Notes: generated from the sequence alone by a model not told the origin. 64,000 nucleotides of DNA from Solwaraspora sp. WMMD791 (GCF_029581195.1 NZ_CP120737.1:3015001-3079000); one strand, 5' to 3'; shown: positions 1 through 8,903, counted from the stretch's first letter. Program-made: numbers and translations.

Positions 1-109
1 AGGGTCACCCGCGTCACGGACTATGCGCGGACTGATCTTGAACGTCGGTGGCTGCGTTTGCCGCGCAGCCGCAGGTCAGCGCCCCAGACGCCATCTGATC
101 CGAAATCCA

Positions 110-152
110 TTCCTAAACCGTGTGTCGCAGGTTCGAATCCTGCCGGGGGCAC
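110..152 (+). mobile_element. tRNA-Arg(CCT) 3' half, probable attachment-site copy
   Basis: These bases match the 3' half of an actinobacterial tRNA-Arg with anticodon CCT: anticodon loop TTCCTAA, then AACCG, a variable loop, the T arm GCAGGTTCGAATCCTGC and the acceptor strand CGGGGGC with discriminator A. The 5' half (acceptor GCCCCCG and D arm) is absent from the preceding 109 bases, so this is not an intact tRNA. Tyrosine-recombinase elements that use tRNA genes leave the intact gene at one end and only the 3' core at the other. With this orientation the element would lie to the left, outside the window. The reverse strand here translates as the well-known spurious peptide AGFEPATHGLG. Confidence 0.75.
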
Positions 153-175
153 ATCACCGAACTCTGCAGTGCCGG

Positions 176-337
176 TCAGTCGCTGTAGTGATACCGGGCC
201 TTGATGATCTCCACTTCCTTCTCGTCGGCCCGTACACGAGGCGGTGTTCGTCATCGACCCGCCTCACCGCCTACTCGGTTCCGGGCGACGGCTTCCATCA
301 GCCGCCTCGCGTTCGTGGGAGACCGAAGCTCCACTAG
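176..337 (-). pseudogene. decayed yefM-yoeB toxin-antitoxin remnant
   Basis: The reverse strand reads LRSPTNARRLMEAVARNRV, which matches the C-terminal end of YefM/Phd-family antitoxins. This is fused out of frame to VDDEHRLVY and, after a one-base slip, to DEKEVEIIKARYHYSD and a stop, which is the C-terminal end of YoeB-type mRNA interferases. The antitoxin N-terminus and most of the toxin, including its start, are missing. The module is therefore dead, with an internal deletion and a frameshift. It lies 24 bp from the tRNA attachment copy, a usual place for element debris. Family assignment is from remembered conserved motifs. Confidence 0.6.
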
Positions 338-356
338 CTTCCGCCGAGCGGCGTGC

Positions 357-375
357 CTGATCACGGCGTGATCAG
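357..375. repeat. 19-bp perfect palindrome
   Basis: CTGATCACG and CGTGATCAG flank a single G. It lies just beyond the broken antitoxin remnant and about 90 bp from the stop of the FN3 gene. It could be a leftover operator or a recombination half-site; nothing identifies which. Confidence 0.4.
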
Positions 376-462
376 CAGAGACTCCCCCCGGCTACGGCCG
401 AACGCGCGGCTGGCGGGGGGCGGCCACCCAAACCGCGGCCGCCTTGGGCGGCGTCGCCTGCC

Positions 463-1941
463 CTACGGCGGCGGAAAGAACATGCCCTGCGCGGTCACCG
501 ACGGACTCGCCGCCGATTCGTTGCCGGCGGCATCGACGGCGACCACCGTGTACGTGTGCCAGGTCGCCCCGCCCACCGCCAGCGTCAGCCCGGTCCCGTC
601 GGTCGCGCCGACGACGGTCGCGCCCTCGTACACCCGGTAGCTGACGGCCGGCTCGCCTCCGGTGGAGGCGGACCACGCCAGGGTGAGCCGGGCGTCGGTG
701 GGCCAGTTGCCGGGGGCGTTGCCGGTCACCTCGAGCGACGCCGGTGCCGCCGGCCGGGCGGCGGGACCGGGTGCGGTGGTGACCCGCACCTGGGCGGAGC
801 GCGGAGTCTCGCCGCAAGACTGGGGCAGGGTCGCGCTGACCCGGTAGACGTGCCGGGACGCGGACGGCAGACCGGAGACGACCGTCTCCGGGTAGCGGGA
901 GGTGGCGACCGCCGTGTCACCGTCCCAGATGGTGTACGAGGTGGCGGTGGCGTCGAAGGTCCAGTCCAGCCGCACCGACGACGGTGAGAGCGCGGTCGCC
1001 GTCAGCCCGACCGGCCGGGGCGGGCTGCTCAGGCAGGTCTCGGTGCTGGCCGACACCGCTGGGCTGTGCGTCGACTCGTTGCCGGCGGAATCGAGCGCGC
1101 CGATGGTGAAGCGGTGCCAGGTGGCGTGGAAGAGCCGCTGGACGGTGGCCGTGGTGCCGACTGTGACGGCGACCCGGGTGCCGCCCGCGTAGACCGCGTA
1201 CCGGGCCGGCGGCGGTCCGGCCGGCGCGGTCCAGGCCAGGCTGATGGTGCTGTCGGTGCGCCCGGTGACGGTGAGTCCGGCAGGCGGGGCGGGCCGCGCG
1301 GGATCGCCGGCGGCGGTCATGACGCTGGTCGAGCCGACCGGTTCGGTGGATCCGGGACCGCACTGGTTGAGCCGGTAGAGTCGGATCTGGTGATCGGTGG
1401 CGGGTGCCAGACCGCCGACCCGGGCGCTGGTCAGCGACGTCCAGCCCAGGCTGACGCCGTCCACCCGCAGTTCCAGTTCGCCGCCGAGCGGGTGCCGGGG
1501 CCAGGAGAGCGAGACCGCCGACGCGGTGACGGCGGTGACGGTGATCGGCAAGGTCGGGGTCGGCAGGCACTCCGGGTTGACCCCGGAGAGCCAGGAGCGG
1601 CCGGTCACCGGGTCGGTCGGCGCCGACTCCCGCCCGTGCCGGTCGACGGCGGTGACGGTGTACGCGTGCGACGAACCGAAGGGCACGTTCATCGTCGCCG
1701 ACGTGGTGCTGGTGCGGGCGACCACCTCTCCGCCCTCGTACACCCGGAAGGAGTGGACCCGTGGCCCGGTGGGCGGTTGCTGCCAGGTCAGGCTGATCGC
1801 GGTGCCGTTGGTGCTGGCCCAGAGCGCGGTCGGGGTCGCCGGGTCGGTCGATCCGCCGTACTGCGCGGCGGCGGGGGATGCACCGAGCAGGATGACGGCG
1901 ACGAGTGCGGCGGCGCCGCACCAGCGGGGCGGGATACGCAC
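463..1941 (-). CDS. secreted protein of five fibronectin type III repeats
   Basis: The 492-residue product starts at a GTG preceded by GGAGG. It has a Sec signal peptide (positive MRIPPRW, hydrophobic core, cleavage near ASPAAAQ). The rest is about five FN3-like repeats at roughly 31-115, 118-208, 212-305, 306-395 and 398-490, recognisable by the recurring SLTWQQP / SLAWTAP / RLDWTF / TLAWSA strands and the YRVYEG / YTVVAVDAAGNES strands. No catalytic domain, anchor or cell-wall sorting signal is visible. Such proteins are usually extracellular binding or spacer modules. It stands alone, with decayed DNA on one side and the reductase gene on the other. Confidence 0.85.
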   Translation of the reverse strand: MRIPPRWCGAAALVAVILLGASPAAAQYGGSTDPATPTALWASTNGTAISLTWQQPPTGPRVHSFRVYEGGEVVARTSTTSATMNVPFGSSHAYTVTAVDRHGRESAPTDPVTGRSWLSGVNPECLPTPTLPITVTAVTASAVSLSWPRHPLGGELELRVDGVSLGWTSLTSARVGGLAPATDHQIRLYRLNQCGPGSTEPVGSTSVMTAAGDPARPAPPAGLTVTGRTDSTISLAWTAPAGPPPARYAVYAGGTRVAVTVGTTATVQRLFHATWHRFTIGALDSAGNESTHSPAVSASTETCLSSPPRPVGLTATALSPSSVRLDWTFDATATSYTIWDGDTAVATSRYPETVVSGLPSASRHVYRVSATLPQSCGETPRSAQVRVTTAPGPAARPAAPASLEVTGNAPGNWPTDARLTLAWSASTGGEPAVSYRVYEGATVVGATDGTGLTLAVGGATWHTYTVVAVDAAGNESAASPSVTAQGMFFPPP

Positions 1942-2206
1942 GACTGTTCCTCCATTGATGCCAACCTGCGATCGATTTCAATCGATCTCATAAGAGAACT
2001 GGTGCGGCGACTCCGTGTCAAGCGCGGGTGGTCCTTTCCTGTGGTCGCCCCACCAGGCGGGCCCCGCCCGTTTCGCTGGTTCCAGTTCGTCGGACGGGTG
2101 GCCCCGGCAGGAAACGGGAGGCGTACACGTCGGTGAGGAGGTCGTTGAGTTCCTCCTCCGCCGAGTCGCCTGCCGCGCTCGACATCAGGAGGATGCACGA
2201 CGACCG

Positions 2207-3160
2207 CTAGATCGTTCTCTCGCCGGTGAAGTAGAGCTCGGCCGCTTCCAGCCGGGGCACCGGCACGCCCAGCCGGCGCGCTTCCGCGAGGGTGTCGCGG
2301 CAGACCGCGCGCAGTTCCTCGGGGTTGGCGTGAGCTTCCATCACCACCCGCGACGGCGGGAAACGGCCGAACAGCCAGGCGAGTGCCGGTGCCGCCAGCC
2401 AGATGGGAGCCCGGAACGGCAGCAACTCCTTCCGATGCCGCCGCAGATCGACGCCACGGGCCTCGACGAGCGGCAGCAGCTCGCGGGTGGCGAGGACCGC
2501 CTCGCGTACGTGGCCCGTCGTCAGTCCGGACAGGGAGCCCAGCTTCAGGCTCTGCGTGTGCAGGCCGGCGTTCTGGACGAAGTGGAGGGCCAGCCAGCCT
2601 CGGAAGTCGGAGTTCTCCTGGATCCTGAACCCCGCCTCGCGAAACACCTGGCGTACGGCCCGCTCTCGCTCGGTCGGCGGCCGGTCGAGAGTGCCGAAGA
2701 AGACCATGGGCAGCAGCGCTCCGCGCAGCACACCGTCGTCGCCGAAGCCGCCGCCGGCGCCGGGAAAGCCCCAGGCGATCTGGTCGGCGGGGAGGTCCTC
2801 TGTCGCGGTCAGCGGCTCGACCCACAGGTTGTTGAAGACGAGTATCGTGGCCCCGCCTGCGCGCGACCCCAGGAAGGCAGCGGCCTCCGCGAAGCCGTAG
2901 TGCTGCACGCTCAGCACGATCAGATCGAAGTCGTGGTCCGGCTCCAGCGACTCGCGGTAGCGGACCGCCCATCTCTCGGTGACCCGCTTTCCCCACGGCC
3001 GCCGCCGCGCGTCGAGCAGATCAAGATCGACGAGATCTCCGTACGCCGCCGCCCGCCCCGGCCGGACGTAGAACTCGACGTGGTGCCCGGCCCGTTCCAG
3101 GGCCCACCCGTACGCCGCGGCGATCACGCCTCGGCCGAACATCAAGATCTTCACGCGCAC
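2207..3160 (-). CDS. ketopantoate reductase (ApbA/PanE) family protein
   Basis: The 317-residue protein has an N-terminal Rossmann motif (VKILMFGRGVIAAAYGWAL, in which the usual GxGxxG is changed to GRGVIA), the ApbA-like strand DLIVLSVQHY and an all-alpha C-terminal half. Family members reduce 2-dehydropantoate or related 2-keto acids with NADPH. The altered glycine motif and lone genomic setting suggest a divergent substrate rather than core pantothenate synthesis. The start is a GTG at 3160 close to a weak GAGG; an in-frame GTG two codons later is also possible. Expression is likely controlled through the palindrome centred 36 bp upstream. Confidence 0.75.
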   Translation of the reverse strand: MRVKILMFGRGVIAAAYGWALERAGHHVEFYVRPGRAAAYGDLVDLDLLDARRRPWGKRVTERWAVRYRESLEPDHDFDLIVLSVQHYGFAEAAAFLGSRAGGATILVFNNLWVEPLTATEDLPADQIAWGFPGAGGGFGDDGVLRGALLPMVFFGTLDRPPTERERAVRQVFREAGFRIQENSDFRGWLALHFVQNAGLHTQSLKLGSLSGLTTGHVREAVLATRELLPLVEARGVDLRRHRKELLPFRAPIWLAAPALAWLFGRFPPSRVVMEAHANPEELRAVCRDTLAEARRLGVPVPRLEAAELYFTGERTI

Positions 3161-3176
3161 CTCATGCCCGATAATC

Positions 3177-3215
3177 GGAGACTGTCTCCATATTCAAAAT
3201 ATGGAGACAGTCTCC
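3177..3215. promoter_or_regulatory. 39-bp perfect palindrome, probable TetR-type operator
   Basis: The arm GGAGACTGTCTCCATATT (18 bp) is repeated inverted after the spacer CAA with no mismatch. Each arm also contains the near-palindrome GGAGACTGTCTCC, so two overlapping binding sites can be drawn. Such ACTGTCTCC-type dyads are typical of TetR-family operators. It lies 17 bp upstream of the reductase start. No intact TetR gene flanks it, so the regulator is elsewhere or lost. Confidence 0.65.
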
Positions 3216-3381
3216 ACTTGTCAACCGGGGGACGTGATCGGCGGCCGCGCTCCGGCGGTCCCGGCCCCGATTGCCTCCAGTCGAGCCGACGAAGCGCACC
3301 GTGCAGGTCTCCCACGGCGACGGCCAGGTCGCGTCGAACCAAGGGGCAACGCACACCGGGGGGCACAGCACTGTTCAGCGC

Positions 3382-3479
3382 GGTCAACGGTCCTTGCCAG
3401 GCGTCGTAGTCCTCCACCACCGTCAGCACCTACCAGCTGATGCGGCCACTGAGCTGGTGTGCGCCGACGATTCGACCGG
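3382..3479 (-). pseudogene. possible middle fragment of a yefM-type antitoxin
   Basis: The reverse strand carries PVESS, then LTVVEDYDAWQ, then after a shift RTV, separated by stops and frame changes. This resembles the central part of YefM (PVEIT..., AVLMSADDYDAWQETV). It would directly precede the part preserved at 176-337, in the same orientation. The match is short and degenerate, so the call is weak. Confidence 0.3.
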
Positions 3480-3498
3480 TACGCCGGATCCTGCAAGG

Positions 3499-3783
3499 AT
3501 GCGGAGGATGTCTCGGCCGCGCCTCGCCCTCATCCTCGGCACGTTGCTGCTCACCTCGGCCACAGTGGCCTCCTGCTGCGCTCCGGTCCTTTTTGAACCT
3601 CAGCCGCCCTGGCGTGATCCAGCCGCCGAACAGGAGCAGTGGAACTTGATCATGCAGTGGTTGCTCACTGCAGCCTGCGGATTGCTCCTGGTCGCGTTCC
3701 CGTTCCTAGCCTACGGAATCGTCGGGTTACGCATCGAGCTGCGCACTCGGGCCGAGACAAGAGATCGTCGACCGCAACCTTGA
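3499..3783 (+). CDS. small two-helix membrane protein, function unknown
   Basis: The 94-residue protein begins MRRMSRPRLALILGTLLL. It has an N-terminal hydrophobic segment (about 9-26) followed by two adjacent cysteines (ASCC), which could be a lipobox-like site or a membrane anchor. A second hydrophobic segment sits near 55-77, before a basic tail. The start at 3499 is preferred over the ATG at 3508 because GGAGG lies directly against the latter with no spacer. It is not recognisable as a known family. It sits between an operator/decayed stretch and weakly coding DNA. Confidence 0.5.
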   Translation: MRRMSRPRLALILGTLLLTSATVASCCAPVLFEPQPPWRDPAAEQEQWNLIMQWLLTAACGLLLVAFPFLAYGIVGLRIELRTRAETRDRRPQP

Positions 3784-3913
3784 AATGCCCATCTAGGACG
3801 AAGTCTGTTGGACCCGGCGTGTAGTGCCGTGACAGCGGGCATCCCTGCCGGTGCCGGGCCTGCCGGCCCCTGCCGCTCGGCACAGCTGGCGCAGGGTGCG
3901 GACCAAAGTTCAG

Positions 3914-4165
3914 TCACTCCCCAGGGCTGTCAGCAACGTCCTCGTCGCGGAGCAGGCGATCGAGCTCTTCTGGCCTCATCCGCTTGATCTCCGCTTCAAG
4001 CTTGCGACTGTAGTGACGGTCGTTCGGATCGCTACCGTTTCCCGCCGCCACACGGCCGTACGCCCTCATGAACGACCCGAGTTCACGTCGGATCCGATCC
4101 TGACGACGCCCCAAGGTCCCACGGTACGGGGCGGCGGTCACACTCTCCCAGCGATATACGCGCAA
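3914..4165 (-). CDS. hypothetical small charged protein
   Basis: This is an open frame of 83 residues starting with TTG behind GGCGGAG. The product is basic at the front and strongly charged toward the end (RKLEAEIKRMRPEELDRLL), consistent with a short helical or coiled-coil region. I do not recognise a family. The amphipathic composition looks more protein-like than the surrounding frames, but a TTG start and sparse surroundings keep this uncertain. Confidence 0.4.
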   Translation of the reverse strand: MRVYRWESVTAAPYRGTLGRRQDRIRRELGSFMRAYGRVAAGNGSDPNDRHYSRKLEAEIKRMRPEELDRLLRDEDVADSPGE

Positions 4166-4640
4166 CTCCGCCGCCGGCGGTCAGCGTCGTCCGAGAGGTC
4201 TCACGGCGTCTCGCCACAGCATGCCCACCATCGCCTGCCGGCGGTTGATGTCACGCGGCATCAGCCCGCCCGCGTACAGCATGATCGTTCCGGTGAATCC
4301 GAGCACCGCAGGGCGACCGGATGGCAGCGAAGGGCCCACACGGCAAGCCGGTAGCCCCGGGTTCGGCGCAGCGGAACGGCCTTTCGCTGGGGTACGGCCA
4401 CGACCCACCCTCCTCGCCAGAGCGTCGACGCAACGACCGCACCGCGTCACGCGGTGTGGATGCGGCGCCCCGCCGCAGCGCACCAGTACGGTTCCTGGGC
4501 TGCGCAAGCCCGGCCAGTTCCCGGGAGCGCGCCGGCCCGACTTATCCGCCGAAATCCCTAGGAAAGCAGCCAAGCAGGAACCACGGTCGCCGATCGGGAC
4601 CGTCCTCTGAGTGACAGGTACACCGTCGTTTGGGGGTTTG
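4166..4640. other. 475-bp stretch without a convincing gene
   Basis: Both strands have open frames because of the high GC content, but none combines a plausible start, ribosome site and protein-like composition. A reverse-strand segment near 4185-4330 contains a hydrophobic run (VLGFTGTIMLYAGGLM), possibly the tail of a degraded membrane protein. The right end should hold the promoter of the subtilase gene. Confidence 0.4.
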
Positions 4641-7600
4641 GTGAGTAGACACAAGAGACTCGGTGCGGCCGGGCTGGCCGCCGTACTCGTGCTCGGCCTG
4701 GGACAACCCGGTCGGGCCGCGCCCGGCGCGGGCACCGACGCGGCCGGCGGGCCGGTTGCGGGGCTGGCGGGCACCGGCGCGGCCGGCAGCTCGGCGGGCC
4801 GGCAGACCACGGTCACGCTGATCACCGGGGATCGGGTCACGGTCGCACCTACCGGCGAGCTGACCGTCCAGCCGGCGGCCGACCGCACCAGCATGCGGTT
4901 CCGCACGTACGAGATCGACGGTGAGGTGCACGTCGTCCCGGTGGACGCGCTGGCCCTGGTCGGCGCCGGCCGGCTGGACCGGCGGTTGTTCAACGTCACC
5001 AGGTTGATCGAGTACGGCTACGACGACGCGGCCCGGGACCGGTTGCCGATGATCGTCGCCTACCCCGACGGTGCCGCCGCCCGACGCGGCGGTGCGCCGT
5101 TGCCCGACGACGTGCAGGTCGATCGGGATCTACCCGCCATCGGGGGTGCTGCGGTCAGTGCCGACAAGGACGACCTGACGCAGGTCTGGGAGGACCTGGC
5201 CGGGCAGCCGGCGGCCCGCTCGGGCGCCACCGGACTACCCGGACTGGAGCGGATCTGGCTCGACGGCCGCCGCAAACTGGCGGTGGACCGGGGGGTGACG
5301 CAGATCGGTGCCCCGGCGGCCTACGAAGCGGGACTCACCGGCAAGGGGGTGACCGTCGCGGTCATCGACAGCGGCGTGGACGCCACCCATCCTGACCTGA
5401 CCGACGCGCTGGTCGAGGCGCGGGGGTTCATGGCTGACGGAAGTCCGGTCGACCGGATCGGGCACGGCACCCACGTCGCCTCGATCATCGCCGGCAGCGG
5501 CGCCGCGTCCGACGGCCGGTACCGGGGTGTCGCCCCGGACGCCGAGCTGGTCTCCGCGAAAGTCTGCGACCTCTTCTGCGACGAGTCGGCGATCCTCGCC
5601 GCGATGCACTGGGCGGCGGTGGACAAGCAGGCCGACATCGTCAACATGAGTCTCGGCGGCGCGGACGGGCCGGAGATCGACCCGATGGAGGAGGCGGTCG
5701 ACACCCTCACCGCGCAGACCGGCGCGCTGTTCGTCGTCGCCGCCGGCAACGACGGACCGGGCGACCGTACGCTCGGTTCGCCGGGCAGCGCCGACGCGGC
5801 CCTGACCGTCGGGGCGGTGGACCGGGACGGCTCGTTGGCCGACTTCTCCAGTCGTGGATCGCGGGTCGGCGACGACGCGGTCAAGCCCGACGTCACCGCA
5901 CCGGGGGTCGGGATCGTCGCGGCCCGGGCCGACGGCGGCATCATGGGCGTTCCGGTGGGCGAGCACTACGTCGCCGAGCGGGGCACCTCGATGGCCGCGC
6001 CGCATGTCGCGGGTGCGGCGGCGCTGCTGGCCCAGCAGCAGCCGCAGTGGGACGCCACCCGCCTGAAGGCGACCCTGATGGGTGCGGCCGCGCCGCAGCC
6101 GGACACTACCGCGTACGAGCAGGGTGCCGGCCTGGTCGACGTGGCGCGGGCAATCGGTCAGACGGTGACCGCCGACCCGCCGAGTGTCTCCTACGGCCGG
6201 GTCCTCTGGCCGCACCACGACGACGAGCCGATCACCCGGACGCTGACCTTGCGCAACGACGGCACCGAACCGGTCACCCTCGACCTGGCCTTCGAGGTCA
6301 CCGGCCCGGACGGCAACCCGGCCCCGGACGGCATGTTCACCACGGCTGCGCCGCAGGTCACCGTCGCGGCCGGCGGCACCGTCGAGGTGCCGGTCACCGC
6401 GGACACCAGCGTGGAGGCCCTGGACGGCTACTTCAGCGGGCACCTGATCGCCACGGCCGGGCAGACCCGTACGGTCGTCGCGGTCGGGGTGTACCGGGAG
6501 GTGGAAAGCTACGACCTGACGGTGACCCATCTGGACTCGACCGGCCAGCCGGCCGACGAGTACTGGACCGTGGCCGCAGGGATCGACGTTGCGGACCTCA
6601 GGATCGTCGAGAGTACGGACGCGATCCGGCTGCCGACCGGGCGGTACGCCGTCGCGGGGGTCGTCGACGAGGTCGACGGGGCGTCGCGCAGCACCCTGCT
6701 GACCCAGCCGGAGATCGAGCTGACCCGCGACACGAGTGTCACCTTCGACGCCCGGGCCGGCCGGCCGGTCGCGGTGACCGTGCCGGACCGCACCGCCCGG
6801 CCCATGTACGTGCAGGTGGGGATGGCGATCAAGCCGGACGCAGGGTCACCACTGTCGATCACCACGACGGCCGACGACTTCGGCGGCGTCTACACGGCCC
6901 AGCTCGGCGGGGACCGGGCCCACGACCACCTCGACAGCTTCCTCCTGCACCGGTGGGCCAGGCCGGACGGCGACGGTGGATTCACCGGCAGCCCGTACTC
7001 CTACCACCTGGGTGAAGGGTTCGCGGGGCGGCTACCCACCGGGTACCAGCGGGACATCCGCAAGGGTGACCTCGCCACCGTCCGGCACGAGGTGCGGGGC
7101 GAACCGGCCGGCAACACCCTCGGCTGGTCCGCGACCGCCGTATTCGACGGGATCGACGAGCTGCACTTCAGCATGCCGGTGGAGGTTCCCCGACGGTGGA
7201 CCGGCTACTACAGCCCCGGGGTCGGCTGGGCCGGTGAGCTGCTGTTCATGGAGGTCTCCGAGGAGGATCCGGTCGGGGAGTTCCGGGGCGGGCTCTTCGC
7301 CGGGCTGCAGCGGTACGAGGCCGGCCGGACCTACCGGGACCGCTGGAACGAGGCGCCGTACGGCCCGGTCCTGTTGCGGACCGGGAACGTGCTCGAGCAG
7401 GCCGTACGGATCGAGGACCTGATCGTGGTCAATGTTGCGCTCTACGGCGACGCGGGCGGCCACGGTGGATACCCGGTCGTGGACGCCTCGCGGACGGCGC
7501 TCTACCGCGACGGTGAACTGGTCGAGGAACTGATCGACGAGGGCGGCGGTTTCGGCCTGTTCGAGGTGCCGGCGGAGCCGGCGGCGTACCGCCTGGAGGT

Positions 7601-8021
7601 CTCGGCCCGGCGCAGCATCAGCGACCTCGCCACCGAGGTCGACCTGGCATGGACCTTCCGGTCCGGGCAGCCCGCCGGGGACGACAGAGAGCACTTGCCG
7701 ATCATGGTGGTGAAACACGAGCCGAAACTGGACCACGACTTCGCGGCCCCGGCCGGCCGCCGGTTCGCCGTCCCGCTGCGGGTCGTCGGCAACGAAGGCG
7801 CCCCGGTGGAGCCGACGAAGGTCACCGCGCAGGTCTCCTACGACGACGGCGCCACCTGGCATCCGGCCAAGGTCGACGCCAAGGGCGAGGGCTGGGTGGC
7901 GAAGGTCCACCACCCGGCGGTCGAGGACGGCTACGTCTCCCTGCGTACCGCCGTCACCGACAAGCAGGGCAACACCGTCGAGCAGACGGTGATCCGGGTC
8001 TACCGGCTGACCGACGGCTGA
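4641..8021 (+). CDS. secreted S8 family serine peptidase (subtilisin-like), 1126 aa
   Basis: The GTG at 4641 (GGGGG just upstream) gives a clean signal peptide (VSRHKRLGAAGLAAVLVLGL, cleavage near GRAAPG). A pro-region of about 200 residues precedes the catalytic domain. The triad is visible: Asp243 in VAVIDSGVD, His275 in GHGTHVASI, Ser450 in GTSMAAPHVAG, with the oxyanion Asn in VVAAGNDGP. About 650 residues of beta-rich C-terminal sequence follow, starting with a domain of the kind that binds or shields the catalytic unit (TRTLTLRNDGTEPVTL). No membrane anchor is seen, so the enzyme is likely released. A 10-residue longer start at 4611 is possible but spoils the signal peptide. It is a monocistronic extracellular protease, likely degradative. 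Confidence 0.92.
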   Translation: MSRHKRLGAAGLAAVLVLGLGQPGRAAPGAGTDAAGGPVAGLAGTGAAGSSAGRQTTVTLITGDRVTVAPTGELTVQPAADRTSMRFRTYEIDGEVHVVPVDALALVGAGRLDRRLFNVTRLIEYGYDDAARDRLPMIVAYPDGAAARRGGAPLPDDVQVDRDLPAIGGAAVSADKDDLTQVWEDLAGQPAARSGATGLPGLERIWLDGRRKLAVDRGVTQIGAPAAYEAGLTGKGVTVAVIDSGVDATHPDLTDALVEARGFMADGSPVDRIGHGTHVASIIAGSGAASDGRYRGVAPDAELVSAKVCDLFCDESAILAAMHWAAVDKQADIVNMSLGGADGPEIDPMEEAVDTLTAQTGALFVVAAGNDGPGDRTLGSPGSADAALTVGAVDRDGSLADFSSRGSRVGDDAVKPDVTAPGVGIVAARADGGIMGVPVGEHYVAERGTSMAAPHVAGAAALLAQQQPQWDATRLKATLMGAAAPQPDTTAYEQGAGLVDVARAIGQTVTADPPSVSYGRVLWPHHDDEPITRTLTLRNDGTEPVTLDLAFEVTGPDGNPAPDGMFTTAAPQVTVAAGGTVEVPVTADTSVEALDGYFSGHLIATAGQTRTVVAVGVYREVESYDLTVTHLDSTGQPADEYWTVAAGIDVADLRIVESTDAIRLPTGRYAVAGVVDEVDGASRSTLLTQPEIELTRDTSVTFDARAGRPVAVTVPDRTARPMYVQVGMAIKPDAGSPLSITTTADDFGGVYTAQLGGDRAHDHLDSFLLHRWARPDGDGGFTGSPYSYHLGEGFAGRLPTGYQRDIRKGDLATVRHEVRGEPAGNTLGWSATAVFDGIDELHFSMPVEVPRRWTGYYSPGVGWAGELLFMEVSEEDPVGEFRGGLFAGLQRYEAGRTYRDRWNEAPYGPVLLRTGNVLEQAVRIEDLIVVNVALYGDAGGHGGYPVVDASRTALYRDGELVEELIDEGGGFGLFEVPAEPAAYRLEVSARRSISDLATEVDLAWTFRSGQPAGDDREHLPIMVVKHEPKLDHDFAAPAGRRFAVPLRVVGNEGAPVEPTKVTAQVSYDDGATWHPAKVDAKGEGWVAKVHHPAVEDGYVSLRTAVTDKQGNTVEQTVIRVYRLTDG

Positions 8022-8141
8022 CCGCCGCCTGCCGGTTCCCCGCCGCGCCGTCCGGTCCACCCGACCGGGCGGCGCGGCCTTGTCGATGCCTCCTACCATG
8101 TGCGCCGGCCGGGTTACGCGAGCCGAACTCAGGAGGACCAC

Positions 8142-8903
8142 GTGGAGCTCCACAAGCGACGGGGCGGTCTCGTCATCGGTGTCGCCGTCGCCCTCGCCGG
8201 CGCGATCGTGCTGCTGTGCCTGCCGATCGGCTGGCCGATCCGGATCCTGCTGTGGGTCGGCGGGGCGGCCCTCCTCGGCGTACTGACCGTCCGCACGGTC
8301 CGGCCGTTCCGGTTCCGGATCGGGCCCGACGGCCTGACCTTCGGAAGCGGCGGTGCCACCCGCTCGGTACCGTGGACCGACGTCGCGGCGGTCGTGCTCG
8401 ACCAGCCCTCGGCGGGCGCGGGCGGCGGCGACCGGCCGTCACCGCGGCTGCTCCTGGCGCCCGCCGGCGGAGCGGACGTCGGTCTGCCGACGACCGCCAG
8501 CAGTACGGCGTACGACGGCCGCTGCGCGGTGCTGCTCGACCTCGACGACGTCGTCGAGTCGCCCGACCAGGTGGCCGAGGCCCTGACCCGGTACGCCGGG
8601 GACCGGTTCGTCGACGCGCGCGTACCGTACGGGCCCGGTGCGGCGGACCCGGATTTCACCGTGGTCCTGCGCGGGTACGACCCGGCTGCCGTCGACGAGG
8701 TGATACGCATGGGCCGTGACGCCCTGTCGTCGCCTCCGGGCGACCAGCGGCGGGTCACCGCCGCAGGCAGGATCCGGGACTCGAGGTTCCCGACCGCTCT
8801 GCGCGGATACGACCGGTGGCAGGTGGACGAGTTCCTCGACGGGCTCGCCGCCGAACTGGCGACGCCGGTCGACGACCCGGATGCCTCCGGCGCCGAATCC
8901 TGA
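8142..8903 (+). CDS. membrane protein with PH-like domain and DivIVA-type repeats
   Basis: The GTG at 8142 follows AGGAGG. The 253-residue protein has two transmembrane helices near 9-52, then a PH-like beta segment (FRFRIGPDGLTF, RSVPWTDVAAVVL) and a C-terminal part. That part holds two copies of the short DivIVA N-terminal signature: VVLRGYDPAAVDEVI and ALRGYDRWQVDEFLDGL. In DivIVA/Wag31 this motif lies in the region that senses curved membrane at poles and septa. Here it is without the long coiled coil. A role at the cell pole or septum is an inference from this motif only. It follows the subtilase by 120 bp on the same strand but has its own ribosome site. Confidence 0.7.
   Translation: MELHKRRGGLVIGVAVALAGAIVLLCLPIGWPIRILLWVGGAALLGVLTVRTVRPFRFRIGPDGLTFGSGGATRSVPWTDVAAVVLDQPSAGAGGGDRPSPRLLLAPAGGADVGLPTTASSTAYDGRCAVLLDLDDVVESPDQVAEALTRYAGDRFVDARVPYGPGAADPDFTVVLRGYDPAAVDEVIRMGRDALSSPPGDQRRVTAAGRIRDSRFPTALRGYDRWQVDEFLDGLAAELATPVDDPDASGAES

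Noticed and set aside
4181-4999. Minus-strand open frame of 272 codons overlapping the subtilase start.
   Set aside because: It includes the antisense of the signal peptide and pro-region, and only a short hydrophobic segment looks protein-like.
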